Shown here in pieces: positions 26,997 through 35,974 of a stretch of DNA of 64,000 nucleotides; within the stretch, counting starts at the first letter, position 1, and every line of letters begins with the position of its first letter. The stretch comes from Lutimonas halocynthiae (GTDB taxonomy: Bacteria > Bacteroidota > Bacteroidia > Flavobacteriales > Flavobacteriaceae): assembly GCF_030409835.1 (NCBI RefSeq), contig NZ_JAUFQO010000012.1, positions 186,001-250,000 on the forward strand, written 5' to 3'. Made by a program: the position numbers and the translations under genes. The notes under the pieces were generated by a model that saw only the letters and a program-made list of their open reading frames with translations, had not been told where the DNA came from and made no database searches.

Positions 26997-29900
26997 CGTT
27001 TATAGCGGTTATAATAAAAGTTTTTCCGTTTTTATCTTTAAACTGCGCTATGTGTTTTATTTCATTTCTTATGTAAAATCCACTCTTGTTATAGGCCTGC
27101 CATTCAAAGTCCATCGCCCCATTTCCGAGAAGTACACTGCCATAATTAGCGTCAATTCTGGAGTATTGAGGTTTAAACTCAAAATTGTTTCCCCCAAGAA
27201 TTAAATCAAGGTTGCCGTCATTGTTCAAATCAGTACATGTAATGCCACAAACACAGGAAAGCTGAACCCAATCTGGTAGTTTTTTAGTTTTGAATTCTCC
27301 ATTTCCTTCATTGATAGCAATAATCGACTCACCCATGTTGGATTGACTCATAATCGATTTTTCAAAGACTTCTTTAGGAAACAATTCATCGATACTTTTT
27401 TTCGCGTATTCAGAAGCCTTTAAGTTTTGTTTCTTTAACGAAACCAATTGGGCCGTGAGTTCTTTCTTCATGTGAATGGGGTAGTCTTTACCATTAATGT
27501 TTCTTGTAACGATTTGTTCAAAAGTACCATTGTTATCAAAATCATTCACCCATAGTTTCATAGGCTTATCCTTTTCAGCTTTGTACAAGGTATTCAGTCC
27601 TTGATTGCCAAGAATCAGATCCATGTCCCCATCATTGTCAAGATCTGCGCTTTCAACTACGTTCCACCAACCATTGAGGCTGTCAAGGGATGTAGACATA
27701 AATGATAAACGTCTGCCACTGTTTTTATATACCCGAGGACTACCCCAATCTGAGACTGTAATGAGATCCATTTTCTGATCATTATCGATGTCAGCCCAAA
27801 CGGCACCCGTAATCATACCTCCTTTTTTCAAATCGTAGGCTAATCTTTCTGTCGCATCCGAAAATGTACCATCTCCATTGTTCTCTAAAAACAGATGATT
27901 CGGGTCGAGCCCATAAACACCTACAACACTTCTCGAACCAATGAACACATCGATATCGCCATCATCATCAAAATCATGAGGACGGATAACAGAGATATTC
28001 TTGAAATTAGAAGAAATGGAATTTGTTGAAGGGCTAAATTGGCCCTTGCCATCGTTGAGATATAATCTTATTCTATAGCTTTTTTCTTCTCCAGTCTGGT
28101 TTCCACCTGACCCTATGAGCAGATCAAGATCTCCGTCACTATCAGCATCGAATAATGACGAGGCTGTATCTTCATAGAAGTCATCAGCTTCAAGTGCCTC
28201 TTGCTTACTAGGCTTCATCAGTCCATTGGCTTTATGCATATAGATTGAACCTGATTGGTTCTTGGCTCCTCCAATAAATACATCTTCATTTCCGTCTCCA
28301 TCTACATCTCCAATTGACATAGCAGGACCTTCCTGAGATAATTTTTTAGCAATAAGGCCTTCAAAATCAAAATCATTAAAATTGTTTTCCTGATGAGAAA
28401 TCAAGTTGTCGTTCGCAATCTCATTTAGTAGTTTTTTGAATTCCGCCGGTTTCGGAGCCACATATTTTTCGGTAGCTTCATTTTGATCAAGTGTCAGTAG
28501 CTGATTTGCAGCAACATTAGTGAGTTTTACTGTTAGGTCATCAGGCCAGATCACTCTGATTGAATCTAGTGTTTTGACCTCACCAAGCCCAATCGTTATG
28601 ATATAATCCATAGAGGATTGAAAACCTCTGGATGGCATCAACTCTTGAAGAATGATTGAGTTTCCATGGAATAATTTAACGCTTGTTCCGATGGCAAAAG
28701 GGTTTCCTTGTTTACCATTTAGTTTTAACTTGATATAATTATGTTTCTTTTGCTGGTCCGTATTATTCTTATACAGGAAAGCTTTCATATTGACATTATT
28801 GATCACCAGATCAAGATCTCCGTCATTATCAAGATCCCCATAAGCTGCACCATTCGAAAGACTAGGCAGGTCAAATCCCCAGTTTTTTGTTTCATTACTA
28901 AAGGTGACATCCCGGTTATTTCTGTAGGCATAATTCGGCTGGGGAGAAATAGGCATTTTTGCAATTATCGAATCGATGGCCTCTTTTTTACCGGTAAGCG
29001 CCATATTCTGCATAATGTCGTTGGCAAAGAAATCTACAAAATCCAGGTCTGTTAGGTCATGGTTTACACCATTGGTCACATAAATATCACGATAACCATC
29101 ATTATCCATATCAAACAATAAACCAGCCCAGCTCCAGTCAGTAGCTGAGACACCACTGTAATGGGCTATCTCCGAATAAGATCCGTTTCCATTATTCAGC
29201 TGCAACGTGTTTTGAATATACTGCTGATGAAAGTCTTTACTTTGTTTTAGTTTAAAGATATTATAACCTTCAAACTCCATGACCGATTTTACTCTTTGAT
29301 CTCCTTCAGGTAACATGTCAGTAATAAATATATCTGCTAAACCATCATTATTTATATCTGCCATATCCACTCCCATGGCAGAAAGACAAAGGTGCGAGGC
29401 CCAATTTTTAATGTCTTCAGTAAAAGTGCCATCCTGATTGTTGATATATAAATAGTCTCTTTCGTAAAAATCATTGGAAACATAGATGTCAGGAAAGAGG
29501 TCATTATTGACGTCGCTGATCATTACTCCTAGGCCAAAGCCAATCAAACTGCCGTATATACCTGCTTTTTCACTGACGTCAACAAAGACGCCATCTTTAT
29601 TTTCGAGGAGCATATCACCAACCCCTTTAAAAATATCTGGAACACCTTCCCAATCTTGTGCCCTAACGTCCCTTTGTTCAGCGTATCCGAGACTACTTAC
29701 AGGTATATTACTATTATTTAAAATATAAGCGTCAAGGTCGCCGTCTTTATCATAATCAAAAAAAGTGGCATGCGTGCTGAAACCAGTTTTGGCCAGGTTA
29801 TACTGACTGGCAGATTCTGTAAAGGTCAGATCACCATTGTTTATATACAAGTCGTTGTCGTGGTTATTGCCTTCCATGTTACCTGCATTACTCACATAGA

Positions 29901-30330
29901 TGTCTAAGAGTCCATCTGCGTTTATATCTACCATATTGACTCCAGTTGACCAAGGCTTATGACCGGTAATAGCTGCACTTTCAGAGATGTCTTCAAATTC
30001 AAAATTACCCTTATTTAAAAATAATTTATTGGGCCCCATATTAGCCGTCATGTAAATATCTGCCAAGCCATCATTATTGATGTCACCGATAGCTACTCCA
30101 CCACCATTATAGAAATTTCTATATTTAAAAATATTGAAGTTTTTTTGATTCACTACTTTGTTCGTAAAATCAAATCCAGATTCCTCAGGTGACATAAGAC
30201 TGAAAAGAGTGGGTGAATTTGGCTCATCATTTAATTCTTGATTCGCAGATTGCTCACAAGAAGTGAGTAGCAAAGCAACTATGAATAATAAAGAAGTGAT
30301 ATATTTCATTTTAGTGATATGATTAGTCAT
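26962..30330 (-). CDS. giant FG-GAP/VCBS repeat lipoprotein with ASPIC/UnbV domain (paralog 3)
   Basis: 1122 residues, the longest of the four paralogs. The lipoprotein signal is LLLTSC (Cys25). The first ATG overlaps the preceding stop in ATGACTAA, which suggests coupling; Met8 (30309) would give a more usual signal-peptide length. N-terminal FYNGGGVAIGDINNDGLADIY starts the propeller; ASPIC/UnbV lies near 540-610 (RGFQSSMDYIITIG, VIWPDDLTVKL); the C-terminal insert is LKKQNLKASEYAKKSI near 962-985. Second gene of the operon. Sequence identity to its neighbours is visibly partial, so the duplication is not recent. Confidence 0.92.
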   Translation of the reverse strand: MTNHITKMKYITSLLFIVALLLTSCEQSANQELNDEPNSPTLFSLMSPEESGFDFTNKVVNQKNFNIFKYRNFYNGGGVAIGDINNDGLADIYMTANMGPNKLFLNKGNFEFEDISESAAITGHKPWSTGVNMVDINADGLLDIYVSNAGNMEGNNHDNDLYINNGDLTFTESASQYNLAKTGFSTHATFFDYDKDGDLDAYILNNSNIPVSSLGYAEQRDVRAQDWEGVPDIFKGVGDMLLENKDGVFVDVSEKAGIYGSLIGFGLGVMISDVNNDLFPDIYVSNDFYERDYLYINNQDGTFTEDIKNWASHLCLSAMGVDMADINNDGLADIFITDMLPEGDQRVKSVMEFEGYNIFKLKQSKDFHQQYIQNTLQLNNGNGSYSEIAHYSGVSATDWSWAGLLFDMDNDGYRDIYVTNGVNHDLTDLDFVDFFANDIMQNMALTGKKEAIDSIIAKMPISPQPNYAYRNNRDVTFSNETKNWGFDLPSLSNGAAYGDLDNDGDLDLVINNVNMKAFLYKNNTDQQKKHNYIKLKLNGKQGNPFAIGTSVKLFHGNSIILQELMPSRGFQSSMDYIITIGLGEVKTLDSIRVIWPDDLTVKLTNVAANQLLTLDQNEATEKYVAPKPAEFKKLLNEIANDNLISHQENNFNDFDFEGLIAKKLSQEGPAMSIGDVDGDGNEDVFIGGAKNQSGSIYMHKANGLMKPSKQEALEADDFYEDTASSLFDADSDGDLDLLIGSGGNQTGEEKSYRIRLYLNDGKGQFSPSTNSISSNFKNISVIRPHDFDDDGDIDVFIGSRSVVGVYGLDPNHLFLENNGDGTFSDATERLAYDLKKGGMITGAVWADIDNDQKMDLITVSDWGSPRVYKNSGRRLSFMSTSLDSLNGWWNVVESADLDNDGDMDLILGNQGLNTLYKAEKDKPMKLWVNDFDNNGTFEQIVTRNINGKDYPIHMKKELTAQLVSLKKQNLKASEYAKKSIDELFPKEVFEKSIMSQSNMGESIIAINEGNGEFKTKKLPDWVQLSCVCGITCTDLNNDGNLDLILGGNNFEFKPQYSRIDANYGSVLLGNGAMDFEWQAYNKSGFYIRNEIKHIAQFKDKNGKTFIITAINDDKPKIYTLEK

Positions 30331-33300
30331 TTGTTTTTTTTAATTTTAAGAAAAGAGGCACAGCGTCATTTAATGTGATGATCACGTATTTTTCTTCTTT
30401 GATAACTATTTGGGCAATGTCTCTTGCTTTCCCGGGAATATCTAACTCGATATCAGCAGGGCTGGTAAAGAAACCTTTTTGGTCATTTAGCAAGACAATT
30501 CCATGGCTTGCGTCTAATCGACTCAGTTGTGTGCTGATGCCATAATCATTTCCGGCTGCTAAAACATCCATAAATCCATCATGATTAAAATCGTCCAAAT
30601 ATATTGTTTTTATAGACGATAATTGACTGTTAAACGGAAGCAGGTGTTTTTGAAACATACCATTGCCCATATTTTCAAAATAGCAACTGGATAGCTCATA
30701 AACACTTTTCAAGGTTGCATCTTTCAATATTTTTTTGTCGAATATATTTTTGAATTCAGCCTTGGCAAAATCGGTATAGGATAAAAACTTCTTATTAATT
30801 GAAGGAATTTGCTTCGAGAGGTCATCTTTAGATGAAAAGACAGTCTCTTGCCCTTGTTCAAAATAAGTAAGGATCGTTTCTTCTTTACCGTTTTGGTCAA
30901 AATCTGCGATATAGAGTTGCATTGGAGCATCAGTACTTGCCTTGAGTCTTGTATTGAGTCCCCAGTTGCCAACGATAAAATCCTGATCTCCATCCTGATC
31001 AAAATCCGCTACACGAATATGATTCCATAAGCCATTGGTTTTGTCGAGGTCATTATTCGATGTTAAATGAAGGCCTTGGCTCGAATTCATAAAAACACTG
31101 ATTGGCATCCAGTGACCTACAGCGATGATATCCGGTAGCTTATCATTATTTAGATCGACAATTTCAAGATCTTCGATTAATCCCGCTTCTGAAAAAGAGC
31201 CGGCTTTGAGCTCACTTACATCTTTGAAGTTTCCTTTTCCGTCATTAAAAAGCACATAATTTTTTGCGGAACGACCGAATTTTCTGGGCATAGCGTTTGA
31301 CCCAATGATTAAGTCAAGATCACCGTCAGCATCCATATCTGCAGTTTTGACTATAGAGGCATTGACCTCGATGACCGGGAAAGTGCTACTTATTTCAAAA
31401 ACACCTTCTATATTGATATAGAGTATTGGCCTTAATTCTTGACCTAATTGATATTCATTTCCGCCGGAAACAACAATCATATCAAGATCTCCATCATTAT
31501 CAGCATCAAAGAATGCATTGTCAGTCTCTTCTTTGTTTTTATGTTGTTCGAAAACTGGCTGATGACTGATTGTAAAAGAGGCATCTTGATTTTGCAGGTA
31601 AAGTGCACCTGCCTGCTTTTTACCGCCTCCAATGTATAGATCTTCTAATCCATCTTTGTTTATATCAGCAATTGAAATTTTAGGACCTTCAGCGCCTTTT
31701 GAATAAGGGATTAATGGCTCACGACCAAATTCATAAGAAGGCAGTTCGCTGTGCATATAATCCAGTGAAATAGGAGAGGGGCTTAGAATTATGTCACTTG
31801 AAAAACCTTTATCTGAAGTTTTAAGAGATGCCATTTTATAATCGAGCAAGAGTGTTGATCCTGCATTAATGTTTATCAGCTTCTGAGATTGACCATCTGG
31901 CCAAAACACTATTAAAGAATCAATTTTTTCTCTGGAGCCGATTCCTATGGTCATTTCAGGAGCCACAGCTGACAGATAGCCTCTTGTTGTATAGTTTTCC
32001 TGGAAGATGGATAAAGAGTCTGAAAACACCTTTATTTTTGACCCTATCCCCATGGTGTTTTTTTCGGGTCCATTAAATTTGATCTTAATAAACTGATTTA
32101 CGGAGGTTTCTGTTTTGTTTTCTAATATGAATACTTCTGAATTGACATTGTTTACCACTAAATCTTGATCTCCATCATTATCTAAATCGGCATAAATACT
32201 GCCGTTGCTAAAAGAAGGAAGCGTTTGAAACCAGTTTGAAGTATAATCTGTAAAAGTGAGATCGCCATTATTCTTAAAAAAATAATTGGATAATTTTCGT
32301 TGAGGCAGCTGCTCTGTAAATTTGAGGTCTTTTTCCTCCATGCCTTTGTTAAGCTGTTCCTGGATTTTAGTATTGGCAATAAAATTGATAAAATCCATGT
32401 CATTGGTGGCGCCGAGTATGCCATTTGATACAAACAAATCTTTATGACCGTCATTGTCTAGGTCAACAATTAAAGGAGACCATGACCAGTCTGTGGCAGC
32501 TATTCCTGAGGCAAAGGCAGTTTCCTCAAAGAATGCACCATGTTTGTTATGCAATAAGATGTTTTGCATGTATTGAGGACGATACCCGTTTTTAAGGTAT
32601 TGATCGTATACTGAATTATTGTACTCCCTTCCAGAAGTTTTATAGGCTTGAAGGTTTTCAGGAAGCATGTCTAGTGAGACAATATCAGTCCATCCGTCAT
32701 TGTCTAGATCTGCAATATCATTTCCCATTGAGAAATGACTGGTATGGCCAACATTAGTCTCGTTAGCTGAAATTATTTCTTTAAAAGTGCCGTCTTTTTG
32801 ATTGATGTACAGGTAATCATTTTCGAAAAAATCATTTCCTATGTATAGGTCTGGATAAGTATCATGGTTCAGATCACTCACGCCCAATCCTAGTCCGTAG
32901 CCAATTTTTCCTTGAAATATTCCAGATTTTTCACTCACTTCCACAAACATACCATCTTGGTTTTGAAAGAGCTTGTCGCCAGCCAGGGAATCAATAGACT
33001 TCCTTGAAGCACCTTTACCATAAGTTCTGTTTGGATTTACAGAATGGTTAAGAAGGTACATGTCAAGATCACCATCTAGATCATAATCAAAAAAGGATGC
33101 TTGTGTGGCAAAACTTTTTATATCTAAGCCGTAAACACCAGCTTGTTCTTTAAAACCTGGCATCCCCTTTTCGTCTATACCTTGGTTAACAAATAACATA
33201 TTCTGACCTGAAATAGTTTTAAACTCACCAACCTTACAAACATAGATATCTAGGAGGCCGTCGTTATTGATGTCGACGACACTCACACCTGTTGTCCAGC

Positions 33301-33589
33301 CGGTTTCGTTTTGAATCCCTGAAGCATCTGTTACATCCTGAAATTTTAAATCCCCTGAATTCAAATATAAGCGATCAGCCACCTGATTACCAGTAAAATA
33401 AAGGTCGATTAAACCATCATTATTGAAATCGGCAGAAGCCACACCGCCACCATTATAATAGTAGAGATAGGTTAAAATGTTTAGGTCCGGGTCAGGGCTT
33501 AACTGGTTGTTGAAATGAACTCCTGAATCCTTTTTTAAAATAAAAAGGGCTGGTGAATCATCTTTGCATGAAGCAGCAAAATTCAGCAA
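30323..33589 (-). CDS. giant FG-GAP/VCBS repeat lipoprotein with ASPIC/UnbV domain (paralog 4, first gene of operon)
   Basis: At least 1088 residues. From the only canonical in-frame start (TTG 33589) the lipoprotein Cys is residue 8, too short for a signal peptide. In the same frame upstream the DNA reads RKNISIFLIGIFLLNFAASC, a full lipoprotein signal, yet no ATG, GTG or TTG precedes it before the stop at 33695-33697; ATT 33616 or another near-cognate codon may be used. The Cys is followed by KDD, resembling the K-(D/E)2 surface-export signal described in Capnocytophaga. Domains: propeller from YYYNGGGVASADFNNDGLIDLY, ASPIC near 510-580 (RGYLSAVAPEMTIG, FWPDG), helical insert INKKFLSYTDFA near 926-950. 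Confidence 0.9.
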   Translation of the reverse strand: MLNFAASCKDDSPALFILKKDSGVHFNNQLSPDPDLNILTYLYYYNGGGVASADFNNDGLIDLYFTGNQVADRLYLNSGDLKFQDVTDASGIQNETGWTTGVSVVDINNDGLLDIYVCKVGEFKTISGQNMLFVNQGIDEKGMPGFKEQAGVYGLDIKSFATQASFFDYDLDGDLDMYLLNHSVNPNRTYGKGASRKSIDSLAGDKLFQNQDGMFVEVSEKSGIFQGKIGYGLGLGVSDLNHDTYPDLYIGNDFFENDYLYINQKDGTFKEIISANETNVGHTSHFSMGNDIADLDNDGWTDIVSLDMLPENLQAYKTSGREYNNSVYDQYLKNGYRPQYMQNILLHNKHGAFFEETAFASGIAATDWSWSPLIVDLDNDGHKDLFVSNGILGATNDMDFINFIANTKIQEQLNKGMEEKDLKFTEQLPQRKLSNYFFKNNGDLTFTDYTSNWFQTLPSFSNGSIYADLDNDGDQDLVVNNVNSEVFILENKTETSVNQFIKIKFNGPEKNTMGIGSKIKVFSDSLSIFQENYTTRGYLSAVAPEMTIGIGSREKIDSLIVFWPDGQSQKLININAGSTLLLDYKMASLKTSDKGFSSDIILSPSPISLDYMHSELPSYEFGREPLIPYSKGAEGPKISIADINKDGLEDLYIGGGKKQAGALYLQNQDASFTISHQPVFEQHKNKEETDNAFFDADNDGDLDMIVVSGGNEYQLGQELRPILYINIEGVFEISSTFPVIEVNASIVKTADMDADGDLDLIIGSNAMPRKFGRSAKNYVLFNDGKGNFKDVSELKAGSFSEAGLIEDLEIVDLNNDKLPDIIAVGHWMPISVFMNSSQGLHLTSNNDLDKTNGLWNHIRVADFDQDGDQDFIVGNWGLNTRLKASTDAPMQLYIADFDQNGKEETILTYFEQGQETVFSSKDDLSKQIPSINKKFLSYTDFAKAEFKNIFDKKILKDATLKSVYELSSCYFENMGNGMFQKHLLPFNSQLSSIKTIYLDDFNHDGFMDVLAAGNDYGISTQLSRLDASHGIVLLNDQKGFFTSPADIELDIPGKARDIAQIVIKEEKYVIITLNDAVPLFLKLKKTND

Positions 33590-33932
33590 GAATATTCCTA
33601 TTAAGAAAATAGAAATATTCTTTCTGCCTTGATAAGCACAATTGCTTATAAGGATGTTTATGTCACGCTTGTATAATTTGATCCTAGTAGTTAGTTAAGG
33701 GGATAAATTCGCCCCAGTTAGTATGAATATTTACAGTATAAATCAACTAAATAAAGCCAACTAATGCTGGTTTTTATTCACCTTATTTCTCAAATAATGT
33801 ATGAAATTTCAGCTAATTTAAAGCATAAATTCTTACTTTGGCTCTAACGATAGTTTAAATAGATTAAGCAAAAGTTAAAAAGGTTAATCAAAGATTAATA
33901 AGAGGATATTTTTATAATTTTTATCATAAAAA
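33590..33932. other. divergent regulatory region between the FG-GAP operon and the kinase/regulator pair
   Basis: 343 bases. The left third (to about 33625) probably still encodes the signal peptide of the FG-GAP gene. The right third holds five phased TTAA motifs just before the kinase gene. I found no exact TAnnTTTG promoter on either strand. Confidence 0.6.
33855..33898 (+). promoter_or_regulatory. phased TTAA direct-repeat array, candidate response-regulator binding site
   Basis: TTAA occurs at 33855, 33864, 33875, 33884 and 33895, spacing 9, 11, 9 and 11 bases, mostly preceded by AGA, AAG or AGG. OmpR/PhoB-type regulators bind direct repeats at about one helical turn. It lies 35 bases before the kinase gene whose partner is such a regulator, so autoregulation is plausible. 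Confidence 0.45.
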
Positions 33933-35198
33933 ATGGGTAAAAGGCACCTGTATATTGTTTTATTCATTATTGCTATTCTTGGTCTTTCCTTTATTCAATA
34001 TCAATATTTTCGCATAGGGTTGAATCTTGCAGGTGTTCAATTTAATCAAAAAATGGGAGAGGCGGTAAAGGAGATAAAGCAGGGCCTCTACCAGAGAAAT
34101 GATCTCACTTATTTAGTGGGAACTGTCATGGCTGAAAATGAGGCTAATTTTTTACTCAGCATGGATAGTGTTCAGGATGCAACAAACTATTTCATGGATG
34201 AGTTTTTAAAACAGAAATTACTTCAAAATGGTGTCAAGGCGGAATATAGCTATAGCTTATATGATCAGGATTCAACTCATTTTCTTACTTCAGAAGAATC
34301 ATTTTCAAAGAAGGATAAGATCTTAAGTTACCCAGTTGCGTTGGATGGATATTTACCGGGCTTAATCAATAAGCGCGTTACACTTGAACTACAATTTAAA
34401 AATGTCAACAGGTATTTTTTATCTCAGTTGAATGGTCTTACGATTCCAAGTATTATATTTCTTATCGTCATCATTGTTGTTATACTATGGGTATACAGGG
34501 CTTTTTATTTGCAAAACAACTTGATTGTGACAACCAATGAGTTTATTAATAATCTGACTCATGAATTAAAAACCCCTGTTTTTTCTATTGGTGTAGCCTC
34601 TAAAATATTAGAAGAAAAAGGGCATAAGGATACCAAAGAACTTGTGGGCATAATCAGAGCTCAGGTTGAAAAATTAAAAACTCAAATTGAAAAGGTATTA
34701 GAGCTTGGTAATATAGAAGAGAGAAAAGGCTTTGTGAAGCACATAGAATTGGATGTCAAGCCAATTTTAGACCATGTGGTTCAGAGCTTTGAGCAGCAAG
34801 CACGGTTAAATGAATTCAGTTTTGAAAGTGACATTCAAGGGGATTCTTTTTTAATTTTAGGAGACGCGTATCATCTTGAAAATGCAATTAGCAGTTTGAT
34901 TGAAAATGCAATTAAATATTCTGGAGACCAGACAGACATAGTGTTTTCAGCATTTAAAAAGGGAGACAAGTTATTGATAAGTGTTGTAGATAAGGGTATT
35001 GGGATCAATCAGGAAGATATAAAAAAGATATTTGAAAAATACTACAGGGTTGTAGATGGTGACCTGCATAATGTAAAAGGCCATGGTTTGGGTTTACATT
35101 ATGTCAAACGAATTGTACATTTGCATAAAGGAAAAATTAAGGTAGAAAGTAAAATAGGACTGGGTTCAACTTTTACAGTAATCCTTCCATTAAAATAA
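33933..35198 (+). CDS. sensor histidine kinase (HisKA/HATPase)
   Basis: 421 residues. Membrane helices at about 6-24 and 171-192 enclose a periplasmic sensor of roughly 145 residues with no recognised fold. The dimerisation/phospho-acceptor helix contains NNLTHELKTPVFSIG (His210). The ATPase domain has HLENAISSLIENAIKYS (N box), VDKGIGI (G1), IFEKYYRV (F box) and GHGLGLHYVKRIV (G2). It phosphorylates the OmpR-type regulator encoded one base downstream. It stands between the FG-GAP operon and the fructan locus; which it controls is not shown by sequence. Confidence 0.95.
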   Translation: MGKRHLYIVLFIIAILGLSFIQYQYFRIGLNLAGVQFNQKMGEAVKEIKQGLYQRNDLTYLVGTVMAENEANFLLSMDSVQDATNYFMDEFLKQKLLQNGVKAEYSYSLYDQDSTHFLTSEESFSKKDKILSYPVALDGYLPGLINKRVTLELQFKNVNRYFLSQLNGLTIPSIIFLIVIIVVILWVYRAFYLQNNLIVTTNEFINNLTHELKTPVFSIGVASKILEEKGHKDTKELVGIIRAQVEKLKTQIEKVLELGNIEERKGFVKHIELDVKPILDHVVQSFEQQARLNEFSFESDIQGDSFLILGDAYHLENAISSLIENAIKYSGDQTDIVFSAFKKGDKLLISVVDKGIGINQEDIKKIFEKYYRVVDGDLHNVKGHGLGLHYVKRIVHLHKGKIKVESKIGLGSTFTVILPLK

Positions 35199-35199
35199 T

Positions 35200-35907
35200 A
35201 TGACAGACAATAAAAGGATATTATTAGTTGAAGATGACCAATCATTGGGGTACCTCTTGTCAGAATACCTTGAAATGAAGGATTTTGAAGTTAGATGGGT
35301 GAAAAATGGAAAAGAAGCCCTGCTGGCATTAGAAATTTATGAATTTGATCTGGCAGTACTAGATGTAATGATGCCGGAAATGGATGGATTTACCCTTGCG
35401 AAAAAAATTCGACACAAATATAATGACACGCCATTTCTGTTTCTAACTGCCAGATCAATGAAGATCGATGTGCTCAAAGGGTTTTCTCTGGGAGCCGTAG
35501 ATTATCTTAAAAAACCTATAGATGAAGAAGAGTTGGTTGTAAGGTTACATAGTTTATTAGAGAGACTGACAGTGGGGGAGAAGCAAACAAAATCAAAAGC
35601 TACTGGAGAAGTAGCAATAGGGGATTATATTTTTTCAATCGTCTTGCATGAATTAAAGCATAAAGACGGTGAAATTCAAAAATTGACCAAACGCGAATCG
35701 GATGTGCTCTCATTGTTGGTGCAGCACAAAAATGAGTTATGTTCTCATAAGCAGATTTTAAATAATTTATGGGGAAAGAGTGATTTGTTTTCAAAGAAGA
35801 GCCTGAATGTTTTTATTTCTCATTTGAGAAAATGCTTTAGTAAAGATCCTTCTATTAGAATAGACAATTTACATGGTCAAGGTTTTGTTTTTAGAACGAG
35901 AGTTTAA
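35200..35907 (+). CDS. OmpR/PhoB-family response regulator
   Basis: 235 residues. The receiver domain (1-120) has acidic Glu11-Asp12-Asp13, phospho-acceptor Asp55 in LAVLDVMMPEMDG, and the conserved Lys in VDYLKKPIDEEE. The C-terminal winged helix (about 140-235) shows LTKRESDVLSLLVQHKNELCS, KSLNVFISHLRKCF and NLHGQGFVFR. It forms a two-component pair with the kinase one base upstream. A terminator follows, so the pair is a two-gene operon. Confidence 0.95.
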   Translation: MTDNKRILLVEDDQSLGYLLSEYLEMKDFEVRWVKNGKEALLALEIYEFDLAVLDVMMPEMDGFTLAKKIRHKYNDTPFLFLTARSMKIDVLKGFSLGAVDYLKKPIDEEELVVRLHSLLERLTVGEKQTKSKATGEVAIGDYIFSIVLHELKHKDGEIQKLTKRESDVLSLLVQHKNELCSHKQILNNLWGKSDLFSKKSLNVFISHLRKCFSKDPSIRIDNLHGQGFVFRTRV

Positions 35908-35923
35908 AGGGTTAAACCAATAA

Positions 35924-35950
35924 AAAAAGGCTGCCAATGGCAGCCTTTTT
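35924..35950. terminator. bidirectional terminator
   Basis: AAAAAGGCTGCC (35924-35935) pairs perfectly with GGCAGCCTTTTT (35939-35950) around AAT. It ends the regulator operon (plus) and the fructan susCD operon (minus), which converge here. Confidence 0.93.
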
Positions 35951-35974
35951 ATTATTTAATTCAATACTATTCTA

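Noticed and set aside
28741-29055. plus-strand ORF antisense to a giant FG-GAP gene
   Set aside because: Long antisense ORFs arise from the repetitive Asp/Asn-rich coding of FG-GAP repeats; no known motif and no start context support it. The same applies to other opposite-strand ORFs within these genes.
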